Shown: piece after piece, positions 24,952 to 34,181 of the stretch
How positions within the stretch are numbered: position 1 is the first letter of the stretch
Layout of the letters: every line of letters begins with the position of its first letter
Assembly (NCBI GenBank): GCA_034669965.1
Contig: JAXMOK010000002.1
Coordinates: 372,001 to 436,000, forward strand
Length of the DNA stretch: 64,000 nucleotides
DNA from: HXMU1420-13 sp034669965
GTDB taxonomy: Bacteria > Bacteroidota > Rhodothermia > Balneolales > Balneolaceae
Reading direction: 5' to 3'
Notes under the pieces: model-generated
The model's input: only the letters and a program-made list of their open reading frames with translations
What the model was told of the DNA's origin: nothing
Databases searched by the model: none
Made by a program: the position numbers and the translations under genes

Positions 24952-25410
24952 ATGATCATCCCCATAGCGAGCGATCACGCAGGATTTAAAGCCAAATCCA
25001 TCACTAAAAAAATTCTCGAAAAACTAGGTCATACACCCGTTGATTTTGGCGCGCATGATAGCGAGTCGGTTGATTACCCCGACTTTGCTGTTGAAGTATC
25101 GGAACGAGTGAATTCTGGTGAACATGAAATTGGAATATTACTGTGTGGTAGCGGTCAAGGCGTTTGTATGACGGCAAACAAATACCCCAAAGTGAGAGCA
25201 GCGTTGGTGTACAATCAGGAAGTGGCCAAAATGACCAAATTGCATAATGATGCGAATATCATTTGCCTACCGGGGCGAGCTTTAGAGGATAATGAAGACG
25301 AGCTTGAAGCCATCATTAATAATTGGATCGATACCGAATTTGAAGGCGGCCGACATAATCGACGTATCCAAAAAATTGAAACTTTGACAAAAAATTCATC
25401 GGAAGAATGA
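24952..25410 (+). CDS. rpiB: Ribose-5-phosphate isomerase B
   Basis: A 152-residue isomerase interconverting ribose 5-phosphate and ribulose 5-phosphate in the pentose phosphate pathway. I use the ATG at 24952; a TTG directly before it would add one residue. Family motifs are PIASDHAGFKAK at 4-15, the active-site Cys65 in LLCGSGQG, and the phosphate-binding ARPGR-like region LPGRALE near 105. The C-terminal tail is slightly longer than in the smallest homologues. The stop overlaps the glyA start as ATGA, so the two genes are translationally coupled. Confidence 0.95.
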   Translation: MIIPIASDHAGFKAKSITKKILEKLGHTPVDFGAHDSESVDYPDFAVEVSERVNSGEHEIGILLCGSGQGVCMTANKYPKVRAALVYNQEVAKMTKLHNDANIICLPGRALEDNEDELEAIINNWIDTEFEGGRHNRRIQKIETLTKNSSEE

Positions 25411-26705
25411 AAACTATTCAGGAACAAGATCCTAAAATATTTGAGCTACTTGAGAATGAAACGAATCGCCAGAACAATGGGCTGGAATTAATTGCCTCCG
25501 AAAATTTTGTAAGTCGCGCCGTGATGCAAGCCAACGGTAGTAATCTTACCAATAAATATGCTGAAGGATATCCCGGAAAACGATATTATGGTGGTTGTGA
25601 ATTCGCCGATGTTATAGAAGATATAGCTCGTGATCGAGCTAAAGAGCTTTTTGGTGCCGATTGGGTAAATGTACAACCACATTCCGGTGCTACCGCAAAT
25701 GCAGCGGTATATCTTGCTTTGATGAAACCCGGCGAAACGCTACTGGGTTTTGATCTCTCACATGGTGGTCATCTTACGCATGGTTCCCCTGTGAACTTTT
25801 CAGGGATTTTCTTCAAACCTGAATTTTATGGTGTAGAAAAAGACACCGGGATGTTGGATTACGATAAAATCCGCGACAAAGCCAAAGCAGTGAATCCTAA
25901 AATGATTTCGATTGGCGCATCGGCTTATTCACGAGATTACGATTACGAAGCTTTCCGAAGTATTGCCGACGAGGTGGGCGCACTCCTTTGGATGGATATG
26001 GCGCATACCGCCGGGTTAATTGCCACTGGAAATTTGAAAGATCCTCTTCCTCATGCTCATGTAGTTACTACAACCACTCATAAAACGCTTCGTGGTCCTC
26101 GAGGTGGAATGATTTTGGTTGGTAAAGATGGCGCAAACACTCTTGGCGTTGTGGCACCAAAATCTGGACGTACCAAAAACTGGAGCGAAGTACTCGACAG
26201 TGCAGTATTCCCTGGAACACAAGGCGGACCGTTAATGCATGTGATTTCAGCCAAAGCTGTGGCGTATGGCGAAGCGTTAAAACCAAGTTTTAAAGAGTAT
26301 CAAACGCAAGTGCAGAAGAATGCAAAAGCACTGGCTAATAAATTCATCGAATTAGGGTATGATATTGTAAGTAATGGAACCGATAATCACCTCATATTGA
26401 TCGACCTCCGAAATAAAGGGGTAACCGGTAAAATTGCAGAAGAGGCTTTAGGAAACGCTGAAATCACCGTAAATAAAAACATGGTTCCGTTCGATACTGA
26501 AAGTCCGTTTGTGACTTCAGGAATTCGGATTGGCACTCCGGCCATGACCACTCGTGGGCTTGGTGAAGAAGAGTTTGAATACATCGCGGTATTGATGGAT
26601 CAAGTACTTCAAAAACCTGGCGATGAAGATGTGCATCGAAAAGTAGCCGCCGAAGTGAATGCTTTGTGTGATCGTTTTCCATTGTATGATTTCGTAATTG
26701 CTTAA
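25407..26705 (+). CDS. glyA: Serine hydroxymethyltransferase
   Basis: A 432-residue PLP enzyme that interconverts serine and glycine while charging tetrahydrofolate with one-carbon units. The PLP lysine is Lys226 in TTTTHKTLRGPRGG. Other landmarks are GLELIASENFVS at 25-36, KYAEGYPGKRYYGG at 50-63 and MDMAHTAGLIA at 196-206. The length is standard. It is coupled by an ATGA overlap to rpiB and followed after one base by tatC, giving a three-gene operon of unrelated functions. The pabC/folC genes at 41772-43869 belong to the same folate network. Confidence 0.97.
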   Translation: MKTIQEQDPKIFELLENETNRQNNGLELIASENFVSRAVMQANGSNLTNKYAEGYPGKRYYGGCEFADVIEDIARDRAKELFGADWVNVQPHSGATANAAVYLALMKPGETLLGFDLSHGGHLTHGSPVNFSGIFFKPEFYGVEKDTGMLDYDKIRDKAKAVNPKMISIGASAYSRDYDYEAFRSIADEVGALLWMDMAHTAGLIATGNLKDPLPHAHVVTTTTHKTLRGPRGGMILVGKDGANTLGVVAPKSGRTKNWSEVLDSAVFPGTQGGPLMHVISAKAVAYGEALKPSFKEYQTQVQKNAKALANKFIELGYDIVSNGTDNHLILIDLRNKGVTGKIAEEALGNAEITVNKNMVPFDTESPFVTSGIRIGTPAMTTRGLGEEEFEYIAVLMDQVLQKPGDEDVHRKVAAEVNALCDRFPLYDFVIA

Positions 26706-26706
26706 A

Positions 26707-27585
26707 ATGCCTGTATCCGATCAACAACGAAATGTGATGGGCGCTGAGCCACCTAAAGCTGTAAAACCACCCGATCGTACCGATCAAATGTCGTTTCTCG
26801 AACACTTGGAAGAACTTCGATGGCGAATCATCAAAGGCTTTATTGGTATTCTACTTGGGGTTACCATTTCGTTTGTGTTTTCTGATTTCGTAATCGATAC
26901 CGTGCTGCTAGGCCCGACCAAAGCCAGCTTTTTCATGTACGATATTATTGGTGTAGATGCGATCGATCTCACTTTGCAAAGCCGGAAATTACCTGGGCAG
27001 TTTTTCACTTTTTGGGGGATGCTGTTCGTGAGTGGTTTTTTGATTGGCTCACCGATTTTTATTTATCAAATATGGGCGTTTATTGAACCTGCTCTGGAAG
27101 CCAAAGAAAAATGGAAAACGGTAGTAAGCGCTCTACTCATCACCTTTTGTTTTTTAGTGGGCGTTGCTTTCGGGTATTTGATCTTACTCCCTTTTGCTCT
27201 TCAATTCTTTGCCACATTCAATATTTCTGATTCAGGCATAGTTCGTAACGACTTCGACATCAATGCATATTTCAGTTCGTTGGCTACTTGGGTAGTTTCG
27301 TGCGGGATCATATTCCAAATTCCGATTGTGAGCTACGCATTATCAAAAATAGGACTACTAACTCCTATCTTTTTAAGAACGTATCGCCGACATGCTTTAG
27401 TTGGTTGTTTAATCCTCGCTGCGTTACTCACGCCTCCCGATCCGGTATCTCAGATTCTCATAGCCATGCCATTGGCAGTACTTTACGAGTTTTCTATTTG
27501 GGTAAGTGCCATAGCTGTTAAACGACGCGAGAAGGAATTAGAACGTGCATTTAGCGATTCTGAACCAAAGGAAACCGATGCTTAA
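26707..27585 (+). CDS. tatC: Twin-arginine translocase subunit TatC
   Basis: A 292-residue integral membrane protein that forms the receptor of the Tat pathway for folded proteins. I use the ATG at 26707, one base after the glyA stop, rather than the upstream TTG that would overlap glyA. The conserved N-terminal motif FLEHLEELRWRI precedes the first of six membrane helices; FGYLILLPFALQFF and the periplasmic loop follow, and LTPPDPVSQ is the typical motif before the last helices. A charged tail closes the protein. A somewhat long N-terminal extension (about 25 residues) and first periplasmic loop are usual in this phylum. TatA is not nearby. Confidence 0.95.
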   Translation: MPVSDQQRNVMGAEPPKAVKPPDRTDQMSFLEHLEELRWRIIKGFIGILLGVTISFVFSDFVIDTVLLGPTKASFFMYDIIGVDAIDLTLQSRKLPGQFFTFWGMLFVSGFLIGSPIFIYQIWAFIEPALEAKEKWKTVVSALLITFCFLVGVAFGYLILLPFALQFFATFNISDSGIVRNDFDINAYFSSLATWVVSCGIIFQIPIVSYALSKIGLLTPIFLRTYRRHALVGCLILAALLTPPDPVSQILIAMPLAVLYEFSIWVSAIAVKRREKELERAFSDSEPKETDA

Positions 27586-27687
27586 ACTTCGGTATTTAAC
27601 TACACAGAGTATTATCTTTGTATTTTGAAAAATAAATCGCCCGGAAAGCGGTTTACTCAACGAACTAAGATTACCCGAAAAAATTAC

Positions 27688-28164
27688 ATGCAATCATCCA
27701 GAACATTTTCCACTGTATTTATCGTCCTATTTTCATTTGTATTTCTTTCCAGTTGTGATGAGGACAACGACTTATTTACTGTCGACTATTCTTTAGCTGA
27801 AGAATTCCTTTTCGACATCACTGGTGCTGAACGATCAGTTACCGATACCGGTATTATTTTATATCAAATTGAAAATGGCTCAGGCGAACTTGAGGTTGTT
27901 TCACGCGATAATATCTTATTGTATTACACCATTCGATTTAAGCCCAATAATGCGATAATCGAAAGTTCATATGCCAACAACAGTACCTTTCCCCTGCAAT
28001 TTAATGGTATTGCGGCCGCATCAAATACCAAAGGTGATGGCTTTGTTGAAGCAATTATTGGCATGAAAGTAGGCGAAAAGCGCGTTGCAGTAATTCCTCC
28101 AACACAAAGCGTTTATTCCGATACAGTTATTGTTGATTTAGAATTAGATTCGATCCTCTTTTAA
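27688..28164 (+). CDS. FKBP-type peptidyl-prolyl isomerase-like lipoprotein
   Basis: I start at the ATG at 27688 (158 residues) because a lipoprotein signal (hydrophobic core, lipobox LSSC) begins there; a longer frame from TTG 27625 adds a basic leader. After a short linker the protein shows an FKBP-like fold segment: ILLYYTIRF, FPLQFNG, and the characteristic GMKVGEKRVAVIPP. The usual active-site Trp of the VIPGW motif is not visible (GFVEAIIG stands in its place), so isomerase activity is doubtful. The location would be an envelope leaflet. It converges with alr, sharing four bases at the 3' ends. Confidence 0.8.
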   Translation: MQSSRTFSTVFIVLFSFVFLSSCDEDNDLFTVDYSLAEEFLFDITGAERSVTDTGIILYQIENGSGELEVVSRDNILLYYTIRFKPNNAIIESSYANNSTFPLQFNGIAAASNTKGDGFVEAIIGMKVGEKRVAVIPPTQSVYSDTVIVDLELDSILF

Positions 28165-29231
28165 TCTATAAAAATACGATTTATAGAAGGATGGATTCTT
28201 GTTGTAATCTCATACGGGATCGTCTGCCCTTTTTTAGCCCAATCTTTTGCACTTTGGGCACTTCCTCCAAGCAATGTAATTTCAGTACCGGGATCAAATT
28301 TCTGATCTTTTAGAAACACCATTGAATAATCCATGCTGATGGTCCCGGCTTGCTCAAAGCGTTTTTGATTAATAGAGTACTCTATCTTACTGCTTAAAAT
28401 CCTGGAAACTCCTGCTGCATACCCCGTTGGAATGGCTGCAATGTAGCCATCTGATGGAGCAACCCATCGCATCCCATAACTTACCGTTTCTCCGTTCTTT
28501 ATGGGTTTTGCTTGCATTAAAAACGATTTCCATTCGATAGCGGGTTCTAAATCTGAAATCTGCTTCTCACCTGCGCCATAGCCATATAAAGAAACACCGG
28601 GGCGAACAGCATCAAACTGTAAATCAAGTTCGGGATAATGAAAAATTGCACCGGTATTTGCTGTATGAGTCATCAAATCTGAATCAAAATTGGATCTTAG
28701 ATTTCTAAACATATCGAGTTGTGTTTTCACTTCGGGATTTCCCGGATCATCGGCCTTGGCAAAGTGAGTATAGACTCCCGTGCACGTTAAATCGGGAAAT
28801 TTTTCCATTTTCGAAACTACGTCCGCAACTTCGTTCGGTAGCACACCAAGTCGACGCATCCCGGTATCCAAGTTTAAGTGATACTCGGTCCCATCTTTAA
28901 GCACTTCTAGAATCGAAGCATCGGTTAGCGAAGCGGTTAGTTTAAAATCAGCATAAAATGATGCTGTTTGTGCTGTTGGACTTTCAAAAACCAAGATTGG
29001 AAGTTTAATACTGGCCTCTCGTAACCTCACTCCTTCATCAACTCGCGCCACACAAAACCAATCTACAACCGGTTCAAGTCGCTCAGCCGTTTGGATTAAA
29101 TCATGTCCATAGGCATTGTCTTTTACCACTGCCATGGTTTGCACATTGCTGTTTAGCCGTTGCTTTATCGCCGTAACATTATTCAGCAATTTTGAAGTGT
29201 GCACGTATACCGTAGAGTTCAATTGAACCAC
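28161..29231 (-). CDS. alr: Alanine racemase
   Basis: A 356-residue fold-III PLP enzyme making D-alanine for peptidoglycan. The PLP lysine is Lys37 in VVKDNAYGHD (the usual form is VVKANAYGHG). RPGVSLYGYG and SMDYSMV are the other family landmarks, the latter deviating from the common SMDQ. The catalytic Tyr is expected in VSYGMRW. It is slightly shorter than typical enzymes of 365-375 residues, and some signature positions are substituted, so it is a divergent member, but no core element seems lost. Its first 13 bases overlap the end of the CrtI-like oxidoreductase gene, which is upstream in the same direction. Confidence 0.9.
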   Translation of the reverse strand: MVQLNSTVYVHTSKLLNNVTAIKQRLNSNVQTMAVVKDNAYGHDLIQTAERLEPVVDWFCVARVDEGVRLREASIKLPILVFESPTAQTASFYADFKLTASLTDASILEVLKDGTEYHLNLDTGMRRLGVLPNEVADVVSKMEKFPDLTCTGVYTHFAKADDPGNPEVKTQLDMFRNLRSNFDSDLMTHTANTGAIFHYPELDLQFDAVRPGVSLYGYGAGEKQISDLEPAIEWKSFLMQAKPIKNGETVSYGMRWVAPSDGYIAAIPTGYAAGVSRILSSKIEYSINQKRFEQAGTISMDYSMVFLKDQKFDPGTEITLLGGSAQSAKDWAKKGQTIPYEITTRIHPSINRIFID

Positions 29232-30820
29232 TTTGATTTTCTATGAGTTTTTAAAATTACATTGGCTGCATTGTAACCGGCTGCACCAAAAACTCCACCT
29301 CCCGGATGGCACGATGCGCTGGATAAATACAGATTTTTAATCGGGGTTTCGTAGCGACTCATCTCCGGAATCGGACGAAACATAAACATTTGATCGAAGC
29401 TCATTTCAACATGCATCACGTTACCGCGTAGTAACCCATGTTTTCGCTCGATGTCTAAAGGAGATTGAATGTACCAATCGATGAGTTTGTCTTTCATATT
29501 TGGCGCATAATCTACCACAACATCGTAAATTTTTTGTGCTTCACGTTCTCTGATGTCTTCCCAACGCACCCCACCAGCCAATTCATAGGGATGCCATTGT
29601 GCCCACACAAACATGGTGTGTTTGCCATCTTTGGCAACTTCTGGGTCTATCTTTGAGAAAGTCATTGCCAATACCGCCGGTTTCTCGGGCGGACGTTTCT
29701 GCATATAATCGCCAATGGCGTTGTTCATATATTGCACCGACGGCGCCATTAGTTGAATTCCATTGTGGATATGAGGGTCGTCGGGGGCAGCGGTGTATTG
29801 CGGAAGTTCATCCACAGCGCAACGGATTACCATTCCAAAACCATTACCCACATTAATATTCTTCACCTTTTTAAGCATTGAAGATTCGAGGTGATCTTTC
29901 CCCACCATCTTAAGCATAGTGGTTTGCACATGCGCATTCGAAATAATGATCGGCGCTCTAAAATCTTCCCCATCTTCGGTTTCTACACCAACCGCTTTAC
30001 CTTGTTCGATAAGAATCCTTTTAACAGGTGAGTTAGCTCTAATTTTTCCACCGTGGGCTTCAATCAGATTTTTCATCGCTTGGGTGAGCATCCCACTTCC
30101 ACCCTTTGGATGTTTCGCGCCCGACTCGTGCAACATACTTTGCCACCCGGCAAAATCACCGGTAGCCGAATGATCGGGTAACGGACCCGATTGAGCCGCA
30201 AACCAAAGTAGCGCTGCTTTCATGTATTCACTGTCGAATGCATCATTCACTACCTTACCATAACTCGAGAGAATCTTTTGTAAACCGGGCATTTGCTCAC
30301 CACGTTCAAACATCGAGCCATCGCGCATCTGCTGTTTAGCCATGGTCGATATGATATTACTACCGGTGGGCACACTCATAAATGTTTTTAGCACCCCTTT
30401 GTTAATTTTGCCCCAAAATCGAATGAACTCCTGATAATTCTTAACATCCTCTGGCGCAACTTTCGATATCGATTCTAAAGTGCGATCTACATCTTTCCAA
30501 AAGTGAATGACTCCTTTACCAGTGGGCACCGGGTACGACATGATGGGATCCATATCGATATAATCGAGCCCATATTTCTCGAGTTCTAATTCTTCAATAA
30601 TCCCAGTTTGATGGATCATAATATGCACTGAGGATCCCACATCCATCTTAAAACCATGTGGATTCTCTTCACTTTGGAACATAGTTTCGGTACACACTGC
30701 TCCGCCGATTGTATCTCTGCGCTCTAGAACCAGAATTTTAAAACCGTTTTTAGCGAGATAACACCCCGTTGTAAGTCCGTTATGTCCCGAACCGATAATA
30801 ATAGCATCAAATGAATTCAT
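29219..30820 (-). CDS. FAD-dependent oxidoreductase, phytoene desaturase/PYROXD2-like
   Basis: A 533-residue flavoprotein. I place the start at the ATG at 30820, directly before the FAD fold, because the 28 extra residues from 30904 have no homology signal. The dinucleotide-binding motif is IIGSGHNGLTTGCYLAKNG followed by LVLERRDTIGG. The C-terminal FAD motif SASCHPGGGVFGAAGYNAA closes the fold. The sequence fits the NAD(P)/FAD-dependent group near CrtI and PYROXD2 rather than true carotenoid desaturases: MDVGSSVHIM near 68 and the long substrate domain are of that kind. No other carotenoid genes are present. It overlaps alr by 13 bases; the biological link is unclear. Confidence 0.88.
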   Translation of the reverse strand: MNSFDAIIIGSGHNGLTTGCYLAKNGFKILVLERRDTIGGAVCTETMFQSEENPHGFKMDVGSSVHIMIHQTGIIEELELEKYGLDYIDMDPIMSYPVPTGKGVIHFWKDVDRTLESISKVAPEDVKNYQEFIRFWGKINKGVLKTFMSVPTGSNIISTMAKQQMRDGSMFERGEQMPGLQKILSSYGKVVNDAFDSEYMKAALLWFAAQSGPLPDHSATGDFAGWQSMLHESGAKHPKGGSGMLTQAMKNLIEAHGGKIRANSPVKRILIEQGKAVGVETEDGEDFRAPIIISNAHVQTTMLKMVGKDHLESSMLKKVKNINVGNGFGMVIRCAVDELPQYTAAPDDPHIHNGIQLMAPSVQYMNNAIGDYMQKRPPEKPAVLAMTFSKIDPEVAKDGKHTMFVWAQWHPYELAGGVRWEDIREREAQKIYDVVVDYAPNMKDKLIDWYIQSPLDIERKHGLLRGNVMHVEMSFDQMFMFRPIPEMSRYETPIKNLYLSSASCHPGGGVFGAAGYNAANVILKTHRKSKWFN

Positions 30821-30916
30821 AGCATGAAAATAAAATGAATTGAATGAAAGTGAACTTTTTTTAAGTATAATTGTGTGAAATAACCAAAGCCATTTACTTG
30901 CCATTCACCCATAAAT

Positions 30917-31768
30917 ATGAATATCGGTCGATTTACCATAGAACAATTAAGTGAAGGAATTTTTGAAGTTTACGATGGAGGTGTCTACAAAAAAGTAAAT
31001 GCAGGAGATATCACTGGTAAGCAACCCGATTTTAATCCTATGGGTTTTACACCAACTGTGGGTATTGATCCAATTTTAATTCAACATGGCAAACAGGTAA
31101 TTCTACTCGATACCGGTCTTGGTTGGGGATTAGATAAAGGAAGTAGCTATACCGACACTTCGAATTTGAAAACTAATCTCGATATTTTTGGGTTTAAGCC
31201 AGAGGATGTAACTCATGTTGTGCTTTCTCATCTTCATTTCGATCATGCTGCCGGTGCCACCTACGTTGATAATAATGCCATTACAAAACCAACTCTCCCC
31301 AATGCGCACTATTTCGTACAAAAACTAGAATGGTATTACGGGGTAGAACAAGCAATGGGGCCTTCCAGTAATCAAGCAACTCAATACCAAATGGATGAGC
31401 TGTATAAATTGCATGCAGAAGATCGATTGGTGTTAATAACCGATAAGGCTTTTGAATTGATTCCGGGGATCCAACTTATCCATACCGGTGGGCATACACC
31501 CGGGCATCAAATTGTGAAAATTCAGGATGAAGATGCTAAGCAAACAGCATACTATTTGGGCGATTTGGTTCCGAGCGAAATTCATTTGAACCATTATTTT
31601 ATGCAAACTGCCGATGTTGATCCTCTTCAATCTAAAAAAGCGAAAACTATTTTATTACGTCAGGCATCAAAAGAGTCTGCTGCTTTAATTTTTTATCATT
31701 CCATTCATACAAAAGCAGGGATTTTAAGCCGAGATAAAAACAAGCAATATGTATTGGAAGAGTTTTAA
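30917..31768 (+). CDS. MBL-fold metallo-hydrolase
   Basis: A 283-residue metallo-beta-lactamase-fold hydrolase. The binuclear metal motif HLHFDHAAG is at 105-113; the third histidine is in HTGGHTPGH near 193, and the Asp ligand is in YYLGDLVPSE near 215. The N-terminal LLDTGLGWG is the expected strand and loop before the active site. There is no signal peptide, so it is cytoplasmic. The sequence is of the broad quorum-quenching/glyoxalase II-like class; a substrate cannot be assigned. It is divergent from the oxidoreductase gene with a gap of about 95 bases. Confidence 0.9.
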   Translation: MNIGRFTIEQLSEGIFEVYDGGVYKKVNAGDITGKQPDFNPMGFTPTVGIDPILIQHGKQVILLDTGLGWGLDKGSSYTDTSNLKTNLDIFGFKPEDVTHVVLSHLHFDHAAGATYVDNNAITKPTLPNAHYFVQKLEWYYGVEQAMGPSSNQATQYQMDELYKLHAEDRLVLITDKAFELIPGIQLIHTGGHTPGHQIVKIQDEDAKQTAYYLGDLVPSEIHLNHYFMQTADVDPLQSKKAKTILLRQASKESAALIFYHSIHTKAGILSRDKNKQYVLEEF

Positions 31769-31817
31769 TTTTTTTAGGCTATATTCATTTTCATTTTTGC
31801 ATCTCAAATTTAATAAC

Positions 31818-32345
31818 ATGTTGAAAAAAATTAGCCTACTAAGCCTAGTATTTATTCTTTCTTTAGTCGCTTGTGTTCAAACTAATGATTCTAAGAACAC
31901 TCAGTCACAGACAGAAGAAACCAGACAGATCGCTACTGATTTTCATGATAAATTCTGGAATATGTCTGATTTGGAAGGCGGGCGAGCTTTAGTAGCCGAC
32001 ACTTTATTTCTTTACTCCCCAACGAATGAATTCAAAGGAATGGCGCTAACTTATGATCGCATGATGGGTGTTCGTAATATGTTTGCAAATATGATGACAG
32101 GGTTACATTATGAGCCGATAAATATAAGTTCCGATGGAAAGCATGCTTGGGTTTTAGCAAAAGCGAGCTACACTCATGATCAAACGGTTGAGACCAAATT
32201 AGGTGTATTTGAACCAACTGGAAAACAAGTCGATTACTTTATCATGTATAAATACACTGTTGAGAATGGTAAGATTACTGAAGCCTACGACATCCATGAT
32301 TTATATAATCGAAGTAAGCAAATGGGCTTTATACCTGATTTATAA
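31818..32345 (+). CDS. Lipoprotein with NTF2/SnoaL-like fold
   Basis: A 175-residue protein started at the ATG at 31818, where a lipoprotein signal begins (MLKKISLLSLVFILSLVAC, lipobox LVAC); the longer frame overlaps the preceding gene without signal character. The mature part has the spacing of the NTF2-like fold: an N-terminal helix (IATDFHDKFWNM), LFLYSPTNEFKGM, a strand HAWVLAKASYTHD and a closing YFIMYKYTVENGKITEAYDIHD. Such proteins are often small-molecule binding or uncharacterised. Function unknown. Confidence 0.78.
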   Translation: MLKKISLLSLVFILSLVACVQTNDSKNTQSQTEETRQIATDFHDKFWNMSDLEGGRALVADTLFLYSPTNEFKGMALTYDRMMGVRNMFANMMTGLHYEPINISSDGKHAWVLAKASYTHDQTVETKLGVFEPTGKQVDYFIMYKYTVENGKITEAYDIHDLYNRSKQMGFIPDL

Positions 32346-32377
32346 GTAAAGCTCATTTTTTAGTATATGAAGAGAAT

Positions 32378-32393
32378 CCCCACTTGGGGTTTT
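32378..32393 (+). terminator. Possible weak terminator hairpin
   Basis: CCCCACTTGGGG followed by TTTT, 32 bases after the lipoprotein gene. The stem is only four G-C pairs with a four-base loop, so it is a weak candidate that might serve the convergent genes on either side. Confidence 0.35.
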
Positions 32394-32510
32394 AGAATGG
32401 ATAGTTGAGCTAGACAACTGCGATAAATGATTTTAAGTAGGAAAGCGAGAATCAATCAGCATGTCTTTTATTCGATTAACCACACACTTAAAGAAGACTG
32501 ATTTTTTAAG

Positions 32511-32891
32511 TTATTGATCTAAAATCCACTTCTTTGCGGCATCAATTTTATTAAACACTTTAATATTCACTCCGCCACGACTTACAGTCTCAATTAGAAA
32601 CTCTTCAGAAATTCCAGTTGGATTATACAAAGCTGCGATTGAAAAGCCGTTCATTTTACGGCGTAGTTGTTTCCCAAATTCATAGTTGTCAGAGATATCA
32701 GTTGTATTTTCTTGATACCGCAGATCAACAATGAATTTGTTTGTACCTAATTCTTCGCAATATTTTTGAATAGTATCGCGAAAGGAATGTCTTTCTTCAC
32801 CGGTAATTGGCCCTCGCCAACATGCGTACACTACATCTGCCTCTTCTATTTTATGTATTGTTGCTTTCATAACATTTTCAACCTCTACCAT
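32511..32891 (-). CDS. STAS/SpoIIAA-like small protein
   Basis: A 126-residue cytoplasmic protein read from the ATG at 32891; a GTG at 32912 would add seven residues. The alternating strands and helices (DVVYACWRGPITGEE, FIVDLRYQENTTDI, FSIAALYNP, VNIKVFNKIDAAKKWIL) resemble the STAS/SEC14-like SpoIIAA fold, in which a small alpha/beta domain ends with an AxxWL helix. Such stand-alone domains are common and poorly characterised. No phosphorylatable Ser motif of anti-sigma antagonists is evident. The assignment is fold-level and tentative. Confidence 0.6.
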   Translation of the reverse strand: MVEVENVMKATIHKIEEADVVYACWRGPITGEERHSFRDTIQKYCEELGTNKFIVDLRYQENTTDISDNYEFGKQLRRKMNGFSIAALYNPTGISEEFLIETVSRGGVNIKVFNKIDAAKKWILDQ

Positions 32892-33086
32892 ATTCAACTT
32901 TAATTGCACCACTAAATTAAACGAAAATAAGGAGAAAAAGTTCCTCTATGTCATTAATTAAATTAACTTAAAATTAAATTAAAAGAAACCACTCTAATTA
33001 AGTTTTCCGTTTTAAACCGATTATTTACGTTTTTTAAATCATTAATTTTCCTTATTTCGCAGTCCAAAATTTTAAGTTTTGTCGAT

Positions 33087-34181
33087 ATGAAATTCATCTA
33101 TGTAGCAATCATAACAGCCTTATCCTTTTCACAGGTTTTTGCTCAATCATCACCTCCTTTGAAAATTGGTGTAGTTGGATTAACCCATACGCATGTACAT
33201 TGGATTTTAGGAAGAGAAGACATTGGGGATATTGTAATTGTTGCAATAGTTGAACCGAACAGGGAGTTAGCTCAACGTTATTCTAAGCAACATGGCTATT
33301 CGATGGATATAGTTTTCGACACAATGGAGGATATGTTTGCTGCCGTAGAAATTGAAGCTGTAACAGCATTTGGAACCATTTATGAACATCTGGAAGTGGT
33401 CCAAAAAAGTGCTCCACGTGGCATCCATGTAATGGTAGAAAAACCACTAGCTGTCAGCTTTGATCATGCAAAAGAAATGAAACGTTTGGCAGAAGAACAC
33501 AATATCCAGTTGCTTACCAATTACGAAACAACTTGGTACGCCGCCAATCATGCTGTGAAAGAAATTGTGGATGATAACGAAATTGGTCCCCTTCGAAAAG
33601 TTGTGGTTCATGATGGCCATAAAGGCCCGGCAGAAATAGGTATCAATAGTGAGTTCTTGGAATGGTTAACCGATCCGGTGCAAAATGGAGCCGGAGCTTT
33701 AACCGATTTTGGATGTTATGGCGCAAATTTGATCACTTGGTTAACTAACGGTGAGCGACCGATTTCTGTATTTGCTCTCACTCAAACGATCAAACCGGAG
33801 CTTTATCCAGAGGTAGATGATGAAGCTACCATTTTACTGGAATACCCAACAATGCAAGGCATTATACAAGCTAGTTGGAATTGGCCAATTCCGCGAAAAG
33901 ATATGCAAGTGTATGGCAGAACCGGCGTTGCTTTTGCAGATAATGCAGAGACGTTGCGTTATCAAAAAAATGAAAATGTCGAAATGAAAGTTTTCGAACT
34001 CCCCTCACTTCCTACACCATTTCATGATCCTTTCGCTTATTTTAAAGCCGTTATTCGAGGCGAAATTCAAGAACAACCAATGAGTTTATCATCATTAGAA
34101 AACAATATGATTGTAATGGAAATTCTGAATGCTGCTATGAAAAGTGCCGAAACCGGTAGAAAAGTTTATCTCGATGATTAA
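33087..34181 (+). CDS. Exported Gfo/Idh/MocA family oxidoreductase-like protein
   Basis: A 364-residue protein of the glucose-fructose oxidoreductase/inositol dehydrogenase family, but with an N-terminal Sec signal peptide (MKFIYVAIITALSFSQVFAQ). The Rossmann segment KIGVVGLTHTHVHWIL replaces the usual GxGxxG with GLTHTH, and the family lysine sits in VMVEKPLAVS. The C-terminal beta-sheet domain is complete (TDFGCYGANLITWL, QASWNWP). The export signal has no twin arginine. A Sec-exported, altered-nucleotide-motif member might bind a sugar or a cofactor acquired in the periplasm. Its stop overlaps the following lipoprotein gene by eight bases. Confidence 0.85.
   Translation: MKFIYVAIITALSFSQVFAQSSPPLKIGVVGLTHTHVHWILGREDIGDIVIVAIVEPNRELAQRYSKQHGYSMDIVFDTMEDMFAAVEIEAVTAFGTIYEHLEVVQKSAPRGIHVMVEKPLAVSFDHAKEMKRLAEEHNIQLLTNYETTWYAANHAVKEIVDDNEIGPLRKVVVHDGHKGPAEIGINSEFLEWLTDPVQNGAGALTDFGCYGANLITWLTNGERPISVFALTQTIKPELYPEVDDEATILLEYPTMQGIIQASWNWPIPRKDMQVYGRTGVAFADNAETLRYQKNENVEMKVFELPSLPTPFHDPFAYFKAVIRGEIQEQPMSLSSLENNMIVMEILNAAMKSAETGRKVYLDD

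Noticed and set aside
30821..30904. N-terminal extension of the CrtI-like oxidoreductase
   Set aside because: The 28 residues precede the FAD fold, have no recognisable signal or homology, and the ATG at 30820 directly begins the fold.
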